64,000 nt of DNA from Candidatus Thiothrix anitrata (GTDB lineage: Bacteria; Pseudomonadota; Gammaproteobacteria; Thiotrichales; Thiotrichaceae). A program made the position numbers and the translations under genes. The notes under the pieces are model-generated. The model saw nothing but the letters and a program-made list of their open reading frames with translations, had not been told where the DNA came from and made no database searches. The stretch is taken from contig NZ_CP072800.1 of assembly GCF_017901155.1 (NCBI RefSeq), forward strand, positions 2,259,283 to 2,323,282. Direction: 5' to 3'. Of this stretch, positions 9,714-19,136 are shown piece after piece (position 1 is the stretch's first letter; every line of letters begins with the position of its first letter).

Positions 9714-9743
9714 TTAAGGAATCGGTGTCGCACCATTCCTTAA
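9714..9743 (+). terminator. Terminator after nagZ
   Basis: Perfect 9-bp arms TTAAGGAAT/ATTCCTTAA with an inner GGTG/CACC pair. A run of six T follows a few bases downstream. Confidence 0.6.
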
Positions 9744-9806
9744 ACTGGCAGTTTTTTCTTATTCAGTTTAAGATGAGTACTATCTTGTAATAACAGGTAA
9801 TACCTT

Positions 9807-10106
9807 ATGAGTTCTACCACATCAACAGGAACAGTCACTATGAGCGTCAAGCTTGACCTTAGTGACAGGGAACGCCTTGCATCTTTAGCGGCTACCCGCA
9901 ACCGCACTTCCCATTTTTTGATGAAACAGGCAGTGCAGGACTTCTTAGCGCGGGAAGAAGCCCGTCAAGCCTTTATTGCAGATGCTAAAGCCTCTTGGGA
10001 GCATTACACCCAAACGGGGTTGCACGTTACCTTAGGGGAGTTGCGCCAGTGGTCAGATACACTTACGGCTAACCCTGATGCGCCGATGCCTGTATGCCAC
10101 AATTAA
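9807..10106 (+). CDS. Ribbon-helix-helix antitoxin (ParD-like)
   Basis: 99 residues. The N-terminal half reads as a ribbon-helix-helix DNA-binding domain (VTMSVKLDLSDRERLASLAATRNRTSHFLMKQAVQDFLAREE), used by antitoxins to bind their own operator. The C-terminal half should wrap the toxin. Its last 13 bases overlap the toxin gene, the usual arrangement for translational coupling. The exact family (ParD, RelB or CopG-like) is not certain. Confidence 0.8.
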   Translation: MSSTTSTGTVTMSVKLDLSDRERLASLAATRNRTSHFLMKQAVQDFLAREEARQAFIADAKASWEHYTQTGLHVTLGELRQWSDTLTANPDAPMPVCHN

Positions 10107-10390
10107 TTATTTCTGATAAAGCGCGGGCAGATATAGTCCGGTTTCATGCCTTTCTGAAACAACAAGATGTGACGGCTGCGAATAATGCGGTCTTTACCCT
10201 GCTGAATGCTTTTGGTGTCTTGGGGGGGCAGCCACACATCGGGCGGTTGGTGGAGGATGAACCTGATTTGCGGGAGTTTTTGGTGGAATTTGGTAATAGT
10301 GGTTATGTTGCACTGTATCGTTATGACTCTAAACGAGATGCTGTGGTGGTGTTGACTATTCGCCATCAACGTGAAGTGGGTTATCAATGA
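10094..10390 (+). CDS. RelE/ParE family toxin
   Basis: 98 residues with the ParE/RelE fold pattern: an N-terminal helical part (ISDKARADIVRFHAFLKQQD), a central GRLVEDEPDLREFLVEFGNSGYVALYRYD, and a final VVVLTIRHQREVGY strand. ParE-type toxins poison gyrase while RelE types cut mRNA; the residues here do not separate the two. It overlaps its antitoxin by 13 bp. Confidence 0.82.
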   Translation: MPQLIISDKARADIVRFHAFLKQQDVTAANNAVFTLLNAFGVLGGQPHIGRLVEDEPDLREFLVEFGNSGYVALYRYDSKRDAVVVLTIRHQREVGYQ

Positions 10391-10486
10391 AACCAATTTG
10401 CATGGGTTCGTTGGTAAATCTCCAGCGACCTGCACAGTTTTTCTATGGTTGCAAGTTAATCTTTAGATAATAAGTAAGGAAGTCCT

Positions 10487-11044
10487 ATGGGTATTACCCT
10501 CGAAGAAGCACAGCGCGTGATGGCGGAAGCGGATTTGCTGTATTCAGCGGCAGACATTGCACGCGCTTTGGATGTTTTAGCAGCAAGCATTACCGAGGCG
10601 TTGGCGGACAAAAATCCGTTGGTATTGTGCGTGATGAATGGCGGGGTGATTACCGCTGGGCATTTGCTCACGCGCTTGAATTTCCCGTTGGAACAAGATT
10701 ATTTACATGCCACCCGTTATCGTGGTGCGACCAGCGGTGGGCAAACGATTACTTGGTTACACGAGCCGGAAACTTCGTTGGTAGGTCGTCATGTATTGCT
10801 GGTGGATGATTTGCTGGATGAAGGTTACACCTTGCACGAAGTGGCACGGTGGTGTCGGGAACGTGGGGCACAATCTGTATCTATCGCGGTGTTGGCTGAC
10901 AAAATTCACGACCGGCGGGTGGATGGCATTCAGGCAGATTTTCCGGCATTGCCATTGGTGGATCGTTACGTGTTTGGGTTTGGGATGGATTACAAAGAAT
11001 ACTGGCGCAATGCCAATGGTATCTACGCAGTAAAAGGAATGTGA
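10487..11044 (+). CDS. Hypoxanthine-guanine phosphoribosyltransferase
   Basis: 185 residues. It joins hypoxanthine or guanine to PRPP to give IMP or GMP. The PRPP-binding motif is VLLVDDLLDEGYTL, preceded by the flexible-loop region (YRGATSGG) and an N-terminal LCVMNGGVI segment. It ends one base before the methylthioinosine phosphorylase gene. That enzyme releases hypoxanthine, so the two form a salvage operon for methylthioinosine. Length and motifs are normal for the family. Confidence 0.9.
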   Translation: MGITLEEAQRVMAEADLLYSAADIARALDVLAASITEALADKNPLVLCVMNGGVITAGHLLTRLNFPLEQDYLHATRYRGATSGGQTITWLHEPETSLVGRHVLLVDDLLDEGYTLHEVARWCRERGAQSVSIAVLADKIHDRRVDGIQADFPALPLVDRYVFGFGMDYKEYWRNANGIYAVKGM

Positions 11045-11045
11045 T

Positions 11046-11783
11046 ATGACGATTGCTTTTGCCGTTATCGGCGGAACAGGTTTGACCGAAATTGAGGGGT
11101 TGGAAGTGATTCATCGTGAAGTGGTGCATACCCCTTACGGCGAACCTTCAGGGCCGATTACCCACGGGATGATTGCGGGGAAGCGCGTGGTGTTTTTGGC
11201 ACGTCACGGTTACGCCTCGAATATTCCGCCGCATCGGGTGAATTACCGTGCCAATCTGTGGGCGTTAAAAAGCCTTGGGGTCGAAAAAGTGGTAGCGGTG
11301 GCTGCGGTCGGTGGCATTACACCGCTGATGGAGCCAACCCGTCTGGTGATTCCTGATCAGATTGTGGATTATACCTACGGGCGTGCGCATACATTTTTTG
11401 AAGACGGTTTGGAACACGTTACCCACATTGATTTTTCATGGCCTTATTGTGCGGAAGTGCGTGACGCGCTGTTGAGTGCGGCGCAATGCGCAGGTGTGAA
11501 TGTGGTAGCGCACGGCACGTATGCCGCAACTCAGGGGCCGCGTTTGGAAACGGCGGCAGAAATCCGGCGTTTGGAACGTGACGGTTGTGATTTGGTGGGG
11601 ATGACGGCAATGCCGGAAGCGTCATTAGCGCGTGAATTGGGCTTGTGTTACGCAACGTGTGCAGTGGTGGCAAACTGGGCAGCGGGCAAGTGCGATGAAG
11701 AGATCAGCATGGCGGAAATTCACGACAATTTAACCGTCGGGATGGCGCAAGCACGGGCATTATTGCGCGGTTTGGTGTGCTGA
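11046..11783 (+). CDS. S-methyl-5'-thioinosine phosphorylase (MTAP/PNP family)
   Basis: 245 residues of the purine nucleoside phosphorylase class 2 family: the phosphate-binding start AVIGGTGLTEIEGLE, a middle region PHRVNYRANLWALKSLGVEKV, GTYAATQGPRLETAAEIRRLE, and DLVGMTAMPEASLARELG. In gammaproteobacteria that deaminate methylthioadenosine, the enzyme in this context (next to hypoxanthine phosphoribosyltransferase) usually acts on methylthioinosine. The preference for inosine over adenosine is inferred from context, not proved by residues. Confidence 0.85.
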   Translation: MTIAFAVIGGTGLTEIEGLEVIHREVVHTPYGEPSGPITHGMIAGKRVVFLARHGYASNIPPHRVNYRANLWALKSLGVEKVVAVAAVGGITPLMEPTRLVIPDQIVDYTYGRAHTFFEDGLEHVTHIDFSWPYCAEVRDALLSAAQCAGVNVVAHGTYAATQGPRLETAAEIRRLERDGCDLVGMTAMPEASLARELGLCYATCAVVANWAAGKCDEEISMAEIHDNLTVGMAQARALLRGLVC

Positions 11784-11787
11784 ATAC

Positions 11788-12237
11788 GTGGAAGACTTTC
11801 AGGCTCCGCTGCATATTCAACCGGGAGTCTCGCGGCGTTTAGTCGCATTTTTGGTGGTGATACACGCGGCAGGGGCGGGTGTGGTGATGTTGATGCCGGG
11901 AATGCCTTGGTGGGGGCGGTTGCTTTTATTGTTTGGTGTGAGCGTTTCTTGCTGGCATTACTGGCGGTTGCATGTGTCGCGGCAACATCCTAAGGCAGTG
12001 TTGGAAACCACGTTTTATAGCATTGATAATTGGCGGGTGCATACTCGCGGCGGTAGCCAGTTTGCGGTGTTGGCAGATAGTAGTTTTTTACAGCCGTGGT
12101 TATGCGTGCTGAATTTGCGGTTGCAAAGCGGTGCGTTACATAGCTTGATTTTATTACCCGACAATACTCCAGCGAGCGTGTTACGGCGTTTGCGGGTACG
12201 GGTGAAATTTAGCGCGACGGATTTACCCGAAAAATAG
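11788..12237 (+). CDS. YgfX/CptA-like small membrane protein
   Basis: 149 residues from a GTG start four bases after the phosphorylase stop. Two hydrophobic segments near the N-terminus (LVAFLVVIHAAGAGVVMLM and GRLLLLFGVSVSCWHYW) precede a soluble beta-rich tail (LQPWLCVLNLRLQSGALHSLILLPDNTPASVLRRLRVRV). This layout matches YgfX, a protein described in E. coli as the toxin-like partner of SdhE/YgfY. No SdhE gene is adjacent here, so the function is open. Confidence 0.65.
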   Translation: MEDFQAPLHIQPGVSRRLVAFLVVIHAAGAGVVMLMPGMPWWGRLLLLFGVSVSCWHYWRLHVSRQHPKAVLETTFYSIDNWRVHTRGGSQFAVLADSSFLQPWLCVLNLRLQSGALHSLILLPDNTPASVLRRLRVRVKFSATDLPEK

Positions 12238-12239
12238 TA

Positions 12240-12265
12240 ACCCTCCCCGGCGCAATGGGGAGGGT
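12240..12265 (+). terminator. Hairpin after the purine-salvage operon
   Basis: Perfect 9-bp stem ACCCTCCCC/GGGGAGGGT with an 8-base loop just after the ygfX-like stop codon. It lacks a long T run, so it may be a weak or bidirectional terminator facing the gene at 12328. Confidence 0.5.
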
Positions 12266-12327
12266 CAATAAGGGCTCTCTTAGATATTTTTATTGATGGA
12301 CTATTTGGGGGGAACTATCAATAAAGT

Positions 12328-12648
12328 TTATTTTTCAGCAGTGTCAGTGCTTGCAGGTGTTTCTGTCGTTTCAGGGGCAACAGTGGCTGTTTCGGTAGCA
12401 GCAGGAGCGGCTTCAGTTGCAGCAGGAGCGGCTTCAGTTGTAGCAGGTGCAGTTTCGGCTTCAGCTTCTTGTGCCGGAGCTTCTTGCTCAGGTGCTTCCT
12501 GTTCAGGCTTTGCTTCCTCTTCAGGAGCTTGCTGAGTTGGGTTTTGCTGTACCGGTGTATCGTCAACCGGTGGGGTTGTGCCTGCGAAAGTTGCACCAGA
12601 AACAGCCAGTAACATAGCGGACATGATGGTAATAATGAAGTTTTTCAT
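12328..12648 (-). CDS. Secreted Glu/Ala/Thr-rich low-complexity protein
   Basis: 106 residues from the ATG at 12648. I prefer it over upstream in-frame starts because AAGGAGAAC sits just before it and a signal peptide follows at once (MKNFIITIMSAMLLAVSGATFA). The mature part is almost entirely acidic and Ala/Pro/Thr repeats (PEQEAPEQEAPAQEAE, TEAAPAATEAAPAATE). No function can be assigned; such proteins are often periplasmic spacers or surface material. The complementary strand also has a long open frame, a by-product of the repeats. Confidence 0.6.
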   Translation of the reverse strand: MKNFIITIMSAMLLAVSGATFAGTTPPVDDTPVQQNPTQQAPEEEAKPEQEAPEQEAPAQEAEAETAPATTEAAPAATEAAPAATETATVAPETTETPASTDTAEK

Positions 12649-12838
12649 AATGTTCTCCTTAACTAGAGTTGGGGTTTGATTGGCATGAAATGCAGCATTT
12701 TTTCCTGATGCTTGCATGGGTTAACTTTCGGCTTGGCCTGTCTTTCTGATGGGCTTTGCTGAATGCAAACTTAACCACTACAACGCCTGCGTAGAGAATC
12801 GGTTGACAAGGAATCAAAATTTTTTTGATGATAGGTAA

Positions 12839-15800
12839 ATGCAAACACTAAACGCGCCCACCGTCCCGCTGACGGGTATCAACCTGATCGAAGCCAGTGC
12901 CGGAACCGGCAAGACTTGGACTATTTCGTGGCTCTACCTGCGCCTGGTGGCGGAGGAGGGTTTGCGTGTCGATCAGATTTTGGTGGTGACATACACCGAA
13001 GCCGCCACCGCCGAATTGCGCGATCGTATCCGTAAACGTTTGGCGGATGCCTTGGCGTTTTTGGAAGGGCGCGATAGTGGCGAAACTTACCCCTCGTTAT
13101 TGACGCAAGACTCGCCGGAAGTGTGCATCACGCGCCTGCAACTGGCCTTGGTGAGTTTTGATGAGGCGGCGGTCTTTACCATTCACGGGTTTTGTAAGCG
13201 TGTATTGACGGAAAATGCGTTTGAAGCCCGCTTACCGTTTGAAAGTGAACTAGTCGCTAACGAAGATAATTTATTGCTGGAATTGGCGGATACGTTTTGG
13301 TATCAGCATTTTCTCAAGCCCAGCGATGTGCATTTGCGCTTATTGCAGCAGCAGGGGTTAACCCCCGATAAATTGCTGGCAACGGTGCGTTTGTTCATTG
13401 GTAAACCGTATTTGCACGAAGTCATCCCGGCGGTAGTGGATGACAGTTTTACCCAAGCCAAAGCTGCGTTTAACAGCGCGATGAGTGCTGCTGCGAGTGT
13501 GTGGCGTGAACAGCAAACCAACATCCAAGCGTTGTTGCACGCGGCATTGAACGGCAAAGTGTTGAATGCGAAAACTTACAAAGCGGATAAAGTAAACACT
13601 TGGTTGTTGCTGATAGATACAGTGTTTACCAGCGGTTTTGTGGAAAAAGACGTGGCGGAAGCCTTAGAAAAGCTCGGTGCGCGTTACCTGCAAAGCAAAA
13701 CCAATAAGGCTAAATCACCTCCAACCCACGCTTTTTTTGACGCGCTGGATGTATTGCATGAAGCACATTCCGGGTTACAAGCGTTGTTGCCGGGTGCGCT
13801 GGAGCATTTGCGGTTGCAATTGTTGCATTATTTACGGCGCGAATTACCGTTAAGAAAACAGCAGCGTGGTTTATTGACCTTCGATGATTTATTGCTGCAA
13901 TTGGAGCAGGCGTTAACCCGTCACCCCGGTTTTGCGCAACGTTTGGCGGCGCAATATCAAGCCGCGTTGATTGATGAGTTTCAGGACACTGACCCGATTC
14001 AGTACGCGATTTTTGGGTGCATTTATCCGCCGTCTGCCGCCGAGCAGCCGCAACGGGTGTTTTACGTGGGCGATCCTAAACAGGCGATTTACGGGTTTCG
14101 CGGGGCGGATATTCACACCTATTTGCAGGCTGCGCATCACGCACAACAGCGTTATACCTTGGGGCAAAACTTCCGTTCGCACGCGGATTTACTGACGGCT
14201 CTTAACCATTTGTTTGGGCAATCGAGTAATCCGTTTCGCGGTGAAATTGCTTACGAAGAAGTGGTGGCGGGTAAGGAACAAGCCGCTATTTTTTTACCTG
14301 CTGCCGACGAAGAAACCCCACTGCCGCCGTTGCGCTTGTGGGAGTGGGATGTGCCTGAGGAGCATCGTGGCAGCGATGTGGAAGACGCGCTGGCGGCGGC
14401 GACTGCCGATGATATTGCGCGGTTGTTGAATGCAGGGCAGCAAGGGCAGGCGGTAATTGGCGACAAGCCGTTGTGTAGTAAGGATGTTGCGGTATTAGTG
14501 CGCACCAGCAGGCAAGGCGAACGGGTACGCAACGCGCTGTTGGAGCGTGGTATTGCCAGTGTGCAACGTTCCCGCGATAGTATTTTCAGTACTCGCGAAG
14601 CCAGCGAATGGCGGGCGGTGTTGCGTGCGATTGCCGAACCGGGTAATGAAGCGGCGTTAAAACAAGCACTGATCACCGAATTATTTGGTTACAGTGCGGA
14701 ACAATTACACGCGCTGGAGCAGCAGCCCGCGTTGCTGGAAAGCGCACTCGAAGCTTTTCACGATTGGCATAAAATTTGGAAAACCCAGGGTTTTATGCCG
14801 ATGTTCCGGCGTTGGTTACGTCAGCAACAGCGTGATCAGTATTTGTTGGGGTTTGTCGATGGCGAGCGGCGGTTAACCAATTTATTGCACCTTGCGGAAT
14901 TAATTCACACCGAAACCCGGCTGCATGGGCATGGAATGCACGCGCTAATCCGCTGGTTGCAGCAAAAAGCCGAGGCAGCCGAAGCCGAGGAAACCCACCA
15001 GTTACGCCTCGAAAGTGATGCAGAATTGGTGCAAATTGTCACCATTCACAAAAGCAAGGGCTTGGAATACGCGGTGGTGTATTGCCCGTATTTATGGCAG
15101 GAACGCGAGCCGAGTAAACACGCTTGGTTCAGTTGGTACGACACCACACAAGGGGAGGGCGTGCCGTGTTTGCAGGCGGATTCCCTTGCCACCGATGCGC
15201 AACGTCAGCAACGTTGGGAAGAGGAAAAAGCTGAAAATTTACGCTTACTCTACGTGGCGTTGACCCGTGCTAAATACCATTGCACTTTGGCGGTGGTGAC
15301 GGGGGCGGTGAGTCGGTTTGACTATTATTCCGCCTTGGGTTGGTTATTGTTTGGGGATTTGCCGCAACAAGCCGCGATCCTCGGCAAAGCCACCAAAGAC
15401 AAGATGCAAGCCCCCGAACGTCAAGCGTTAATGCAAGCGCAATTACAAGCTATCGTCAGTACTTCGCAGAACACCATCGGTTTGGAAAGCGTGCCGTTGA
15501 TTAGCGAATTGCGGCGTTATTGCCCGCCGGTGGTGAACACGGAGCAGCCAATAGCACCACCACCGTTGCGTTTACGTGCAACGTTAAAGGTGGGCAGTTT
15601 CAGCGGTTTAGTCGCGGGGAAGGACGATGAAAAGCCCGATTACGACAGCTTGGCATTGCTGAATACCAGCGCGTTGGGGCGTGACAGCGGGCGTGGTGAT
15701 GTGTTTCCTCGCGGGGCGCAGGCGGGGAGTTGTTTGCATAAGATGCTGGAAGAACTGGATTTTATGCAAAGCGTAGCGGCGCAACGTGACAGCGTATTGT

Positions 15801-16423
15801 TGCCTGCATTGCAGCGGCACGGCATGGCAGAACGTTGGTTGCCAGCGGCAGAACGTTTGCTGGAGCAAGTGTTGCATACGCCGTTAATCGCTGCTGCAAC
15901 CGGTGGGCAAACCTTGGCGCAGTTGCCGAAAACGCGACGTATGGATGAGCTGGAGTTTTATTTTTGGGTGGATCGTTTACGTTTGCCCGCATTGCAGCGG
16001 GTGTTACGTGAGCATTTGCCGGTTGAATGGACAGCGATTCATGCGGCGATTGAGCGGCTGAAATTTCCGCTGTTAACGGGTTACATGAAAGGTTTTATCG
16101 ACCTGATTTTTGAGGTTGACGGGCAATATTACATTGTCGATTACAAGTCGAATGAACTGGGTGCGACGGCGGCGGATTACGCTTTTGACGCAATGCAGCA
16201 AGCAATGGCGGAACATCACTATTACCTGCAATACCTGATTTACTCCGTGGCTTTGCAGCGATATTTACGCTTGCGTCTGGCGGATTATGCGTGGGAAACC
16301 CATGTGGGCGGGGTGCTGTATCTGTTTTTGCGGGGGATGCAGCCGTCAGTGGCGGGTTCGGGAGTGTTTTTTCACAAACCGGACGCGGCGTTGATTGACG
16401 CGCTGGATCAGGTGATGGGGTGA
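12839..16423 (+). CDS. recB: Exodeoxyribonuclease V subunit beta (RecB)
   Basis: 1194 residues. RecB is the slow 3'-5' helicase and the nuclease of RecBCD, which processes double-strand ends for recombination and degrades foreign linear DNA. Walker A is at EASAGTGKTWTI near residue 20, and the UvrD-type helicase motifs include IDEFQDTDPIQY, YVGDPKQAIYGFRGAD, TIHKSKGLEYAVVY and LLYVALTRAK. The C-terminal nuclease domain shows GYMKGFIDLIFE and YYIVDYKSN. Length matches E. coli RecB (1180). No recC or recD lies in the window; the region to the right is rearranged. Confidence 0.95.
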   Translation: MQTLNAPTVPLTGINLIEASAGTGKTWTISWLYLRLVAEEGLRVDQILVVTYTEAATAELRDRIRKRLADALAFLEGRDSGETYPSLLTQDSPEVCITRLQLALVSFDEAAVFTIHGFCKRVLTENAFEARLPFESELVANEDNLLLELADTFWYQHFLKPSDVHLRLLQQQGLTPDKLLATVRLFIGKPYLHEVIPAVVDDSFTQAKAAFNSAMSAAASVWREQQTNIQALLHAALNGKVLNAKTYKADKVNTWLLLIDTVFTSGFVEKDVAEALEKLGARYLQSKTNKAKSPPTHAFFDALDVLHEAHSGLQALLPGALEHLRLQLLHYLRRELPLRKQQRGLLTFDDLLLQLEQALTRHPGFAQRLAAQYQAALIDEFQDTDPIQYAIFGCIYPPSAAEQPQRVFYVGDPKQAIYGFRGADIHTYLQAAHHAQQRYTLGQNFRSHADLLTALNHLFGQSSNPFRGEIAYEEVVAGKEQAAIFLPAADEETPLPPLRLWEWDVPEEHRGSDVEDALAAATADDIARLLNAGQQGQAVIGDKPLCSKDVAVLVRTSRQGERVRNALLERGIASVQRSRDSIFSTREASEWRAVLRAIAEPGNEAALKQALITELFGYSAEQLHALEQQPALLESALEAFHDWHKIWKTQGFMPMFRRWLRQQQRDQYLLGFVDGERRLTNLLHLAELIHTETRLHGHGMHALIRWLQQKAEAAEAEETHQLRLESDAELVQIVTIHKSKGLEYAVVYCPYLWQEREPSKHAWFSWYDTTQGEGVPCLQADSLATDAQRQQRWEEEKAENLRLLYVALTRAKYHCTLAVVTGAVSRFDYYSALGWLLFGDLPQQAAILGKATKDKMQAPERQALMQAQLQAIVSTSQNTIGLESVPLISELRRYCPPVVNTEQPIAPPPLRLRATLKVGSFSGLVAGKDDEKPDYDSLALLNTSALGRDSGRGDVFPRGAQAGSCLHKMLEELDFMQSVAAQRDSVLLPALQRHGMAERWLPAAERLLEQVLHTPLIAAATGGQTLAQLPKTRRMDELEFYFWVDRLRLPALQRVLREHLPVEWTAIHAAIERLKFPLLTGYMKGFIDLIFEVDGQYYIVDYKSNELGATAADYAFDAMQQAMAEHHYYLQYLIYSVALQRYLRLRLADYAWETHVGGVLYLFLRGMQPSVAGSGVFFHKPDAALIDALDQVMG

Positions 16424-16428
16424 TTGTT

Positions 16429-16463
16429 GTGTAAAATCGTCCAGTAGGTGGACGATTTTACAC
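16429..16463. repeat. Perfect 15-bp inverted repeat upstream of the DUF4143 ATPase (copy 1)
   Basis: GTGTAAAATCGTCCA and its exact complement TGGACGATTTTACAC flank a 5-base loop. The same hairpin, slightly degraded, precedes the second copy of the ATPase at 20378-20406. It may be the recB terminator, an operator, or the edge of a mobile unit. Confidence 0.8.
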
Positions 16464-16500
16464 GGTTGCATGGCTGATAGTCATGCTTTAAGATGAGGTC

Positions 16501-17733
16501 ATGTATACACGACACATCACCCCCTTACTGCAAGAAGCACTCGCAGATACCCCCGTGGTATTGCTCAATGGTGCACGTCAGACCGGCAAAAGCACGCTGA
16601 TCCAATCCTTGGCGGCAAGTGAAGGCCGACGCTATTTTACCTTGGATGATCAGGCAGTGTTGGCAGCCGCGAGCAGTGACCCCGCTGGATTCATTGCAGG
16701 GATCAACGGTGCGGTTGCCTTGGATGAAGTGCAACGCGCTCCGGCTTTATTCCTCGCCATTAAAGCTGCGGTTGACCGTGACCGTCAGGCAGGGCGTTTC
16801 CTGCTGACAGGTTCGGCAAACGTTATGTTATTGCCGAACATTGCTGACTCGTTGGCGGGGCGTATGGAGGTGTTATCGTTGTGGCCGCTGTCGAGTGCCG
16901 AAATAGGCGGCGATGCTGCAACCAATCTGGCGGATTGGCTGTTTGATGGCAAGCTGGATGCCAAGTCGATTCCTGCGTGTGAACGCGCCCAGTTGATTGA
17001 GCGGCTGGTGGCAGGTGGCTTTCCCGAAGCGGTGGAACGTAGCAGTAAACGACGGCGGGCGGCGTGGTTCGACAATTACCTGCAAGCCATTTTATACCGC
17101 GATGTGCGTGAACTGGCGCGAGTGGAACAACTGACGGAAATTCCCAATCTGTTGAAATTACTCGCCTCACGCAGTGCTAATTTATTGAATTTCGCAGAAC
17201 TTTCGCGCACCAGTAACCTTACCCAAACCACGCTGAAACGTTATTTCACCTTGTTGGAAACGTTGTTTTTGGTTTATCGCCTGCCTGCATGGGAACACAA
17301 TTTAGGCAAGCGCATGGTTAAAGCACCTAAAGTTTTCCTGCCTGATGCGGGTTTACTGGCGCATCTTGCCCACTGGACGGTTGACCGCATGGGTGTGGAA
17401 AGTGGTTTGCCCGGTGGTTTGGTGGAAACCTTTGTGTTGGGTGAATTGCTTAAACACTTGGCATTTTCCCAGCAGCGTCTCACCTTGTGGCACTACCGCA
17501 CCCAGAGCAATATCGAAGTCGATTTTATTCTTGAAAATCGTGCGGGCGAGATTACCGGGATTGAAGTCAAAGCCAGCGCAACCGTGGATGCTAAAGATTT
17601 CAAAGGATTGCGGCACTTGCAAGAAACGGAAAGTGGATTATTCCGGCGTGGCATTGTGTTGTATAACGGGCGTGAACTGGTGCCATTTGGCGAAAAGTTA
17701 TTCGCCGTGCCGTTGTCGATGTGGTGGGCTTGA
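16501..17733 (+). CDS. DUF4143-type AAA ATPase
   Basis: 410 residues. The N-terminal AAA domain has Walker A (LNGARQTGKSTL), Walker B (VALDEVQ) and sensor LLTGSA. The C-terminal DUF4143 domain ends in a nuclease-like strand pair (NIEVDFILEN, ITGIEVKASATVD) reminiscent of the PD-(D/E)XK core. These ATPases are widespread and mobile in bacteria, and their cellular role is not settled. The gene is intact here, with the EamA transporter four bases downstream. A truncated second copy lies at 20447-21251. Confidence 0.88.
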   Translation: MYTRHITPLLQEALADTPVVLLNGARQTGKSTLIQSLAASEGRRYFTLDDQAVLAAASSDPAGFIAGINGAVALDEVQRAPALFLAIKAAVDRDRQAGRFLLTGSANVMLLPNIADSLAGRMEVLSLWPLSSAEIGGDAATNLADWLFDGKLDAKSIPACERAQLIERLVAGGFPEAVERSSKRRRAAWFDNYLQAILYRDVRELARVEQLTEIPNLLKLLASRSANLLNFAELSRTSNLTQTTLKRYFTLLETLFLVYRLPAWEHNLGKRMVKAPKVFLPDAGLLAHLAHWTVDRMGVESGLPGGLVETFVLGELLKHLAFSQQRLTLWHYRTQSNIEVDFILENRAGEITGIEVKASATVDAKDFKGLRHLQETESGLFRRGIVLYNGRELVPFGEKLFAVPLSMWWA

Positions 17734-17737
17734 CCTT

Positions 17738-18610
17738 ATGAAAATGCAACGGCTGGTGGCGATTGCCGCGCTGCTTTATGCGGCGATTTCGTGGGGGTTG
17801 TTTTGGTATCCCTTCCGGTTGTTGGAAGGTTGGGGTGTCGGTGGTTTGGCGGCGATTTTTATCGCTTATTTGTTGCCGCTGTTGGGCATTGGCTGGTGGT
17901 ATGGCAAAGCGTTGTGGCAGGTGCGCCATCATTGGTTGTGGTTAACGGTGCTGGGGTTTGCGTCGGGTTGGAGCAATGTCGGCTATGTGTTGGGGGTGTT
18001 GGAAGGCGAAGTGATGCGGGTGTTGCTGCTGTTTTATCTCGCGCCGTTGTGGACGGTGTTGCTGGCTTGGGTGTTTTTGCGGGAACGTTTGAATACTTTG
18101 GGTTGGTGGGTGATTGTGTTGTCACTCGGCGGGGCAATGGTGATGTTGTGGCAACCGCAAGCGGGTTTGCCGTTGCCTGCGAATGTGGCGGAATGGTTGG
18201 GTTTGTCGGCGGGGATGACGTTCGCATTGAGCGTGGTCGCGGGGCGGCATTTGGGCGATGCGGTGAGTGATTGGGTCAAAACCGTGGCAGTGTGGCTGGG
18301 TGTGGCGGTGTTGACGGGAGTGGGTTTGCTGTTTTATCCGCAACAAATCACGGGCATGGTGTATTCGTGGAATGCGGTGTGGTTGTTGCTAGGTTTGGCG
18401 GTGGCAATTACGCTGGTGACTTATGCGGTGCAATACGGCGTTGCGCGGATTCCGGCGAGTCAATCCAGCGTGATTTTCCTGTTTGAATTGGTGGTGGCTG
18501 CTATCGCCGCGTATTGGTTAACCCACGAACGCATGGTGTTAAATGAGTGGATTGGCGCAGCAATGATTTTGACCGCGAGTTTGTTTTCGGGGCGAATGCA
18601 GCAGGATTAA
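17738..18610 (+). CDS. EamA/DMT family transporter (copy 1)
   Basis: 290 residues with about ten hydrophobic segments, starting at MKMQRLVAIAALLYAAISWG directly after the ATPase stop; a longer upstream frame only overlaps the ATPase out of phase. The DMT pattern is visible in both halves (LLLFYLAPLWTVLLAWVFLRE in the first, SVIFLFELVVAAIAAYWL in the second). These inner-membrane carriers export metabolites or amino acids; the substrate is unknown. Copy 2 at 21256-22128 differs at three residues (A/T, N/S, A/T). Confidence 0.88.
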   Translation: MKMQRLVAIAALLYAAISWGLFWYPFRLLEGWGVGGLAAIFIAYLLPLLGIGWWYGKALWQVRHHWLWLTVLGFASGWSNVGYVLGVLEGEVMRVLLLFYLAPLWTVLLAWVFLRERLNTLGWWVIVLSLGGAMVMLWQPQAGLPLPANVAEWLGLSAGMTFALSVVAGRHLGDAVSDWVKTVAVWLGVAVLTGVGLLFYPQQITGMVYSWNAVWLLLGLAVAITLVTYAVQYGVARIPASQSSVIFLFELVVAAIAAYWLTHERMVLNEWIGAAMILTASLFSGRMQQD

Positions 18611-18960
18611 TCTTCTGCCTTCGTTCGACAACCTGCAAAAAAGACGAGATTCATATTTTTAGCAGAACAAGAACTAACGATTTTTGAAATGTTTACAGCA
18701 TCTTGATTCAGTTCAGTAGCTCCAAAGGCATTATTCATTGGGTAATCACCCGGAATAAGATACACATTATTTCCGGCCTCATAGCCGTGACCAGTGGCGT
18801 AAATAATTGAAATATCCGAATTGCTGGATACTTTACTAAATTCATCTAAGGTGCAAAGAATAGCTTGGCGTGATGAACCTACGCCTTGAGCCACTGAAAA
18901 GCCATGTCTTGCTAACATTGCGGAGATTCTCAACTCATCCCATGCTGCTCCTTTGAGCGT
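18607..18960 (-). pseudogene. Caspase-like fragment (truncated copy 1)
   Basis: Part of the caspase-like protein at 22125-22865, cut at 18960 where the duplicated block ends. It keeps the catalytic His (IYATGHGYEAG) and Cys (LVFFAGCRT) regions but lacks the beginning of the domain. The open frame runs on to 18993 through unrelated sequence. Its stop overlaps the EamA stop by four bases. Confidence 0.75.
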
Positions 18961-19136
18961 CATGCATATCAATTTGTTGATTAAACAGGGCAATAAGTGG
19001 GCTGAGCAAATAGTTCAGAGTCAGACGTAATACATAGGATTTGTCAAGTCCCAATTATTTGCCCCCATTTTTGAGGTACTCTCTTTTTCGTCGGGCAACA
19101 ACCAGATGTTGCCTGATCTACATGGTTGTGTCCGGG

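Larger units (their letters stand above)
16429..18960. repeat. Large direct repeat, copy 1 (ATPase-EamA-caspase fragment)
   Basis: The segment from the hairpin through the ATPase, EamA gene and caspase fragment recurs at 20376-22478. From 17236 to 18960 the two copies align without gaps at a constant offset of 3518 bases and differ by only a handful of bases. Homology stops sharply after CTTTGAGCGT at 18960. Confidence 0.93.

Noticed and set aside
12293-12535. + strand frame of Val/Ala/Ser repeats opposite the Glu/Ala-rich gene
   Set aside because: It is the mirror of a low-complexity gene; the - strand frame has a signal peptide and a good ribosome-binding site.
17345-17737. N-terminal extension of the EamA frame upstream of 17738
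   Set aside because: It overlaps the ATPase gene in another phase and has Trp/Cys/Arg-rich composition typical of a shadow frame; the transporter begins naturally at MKMQRLVAIAAL.
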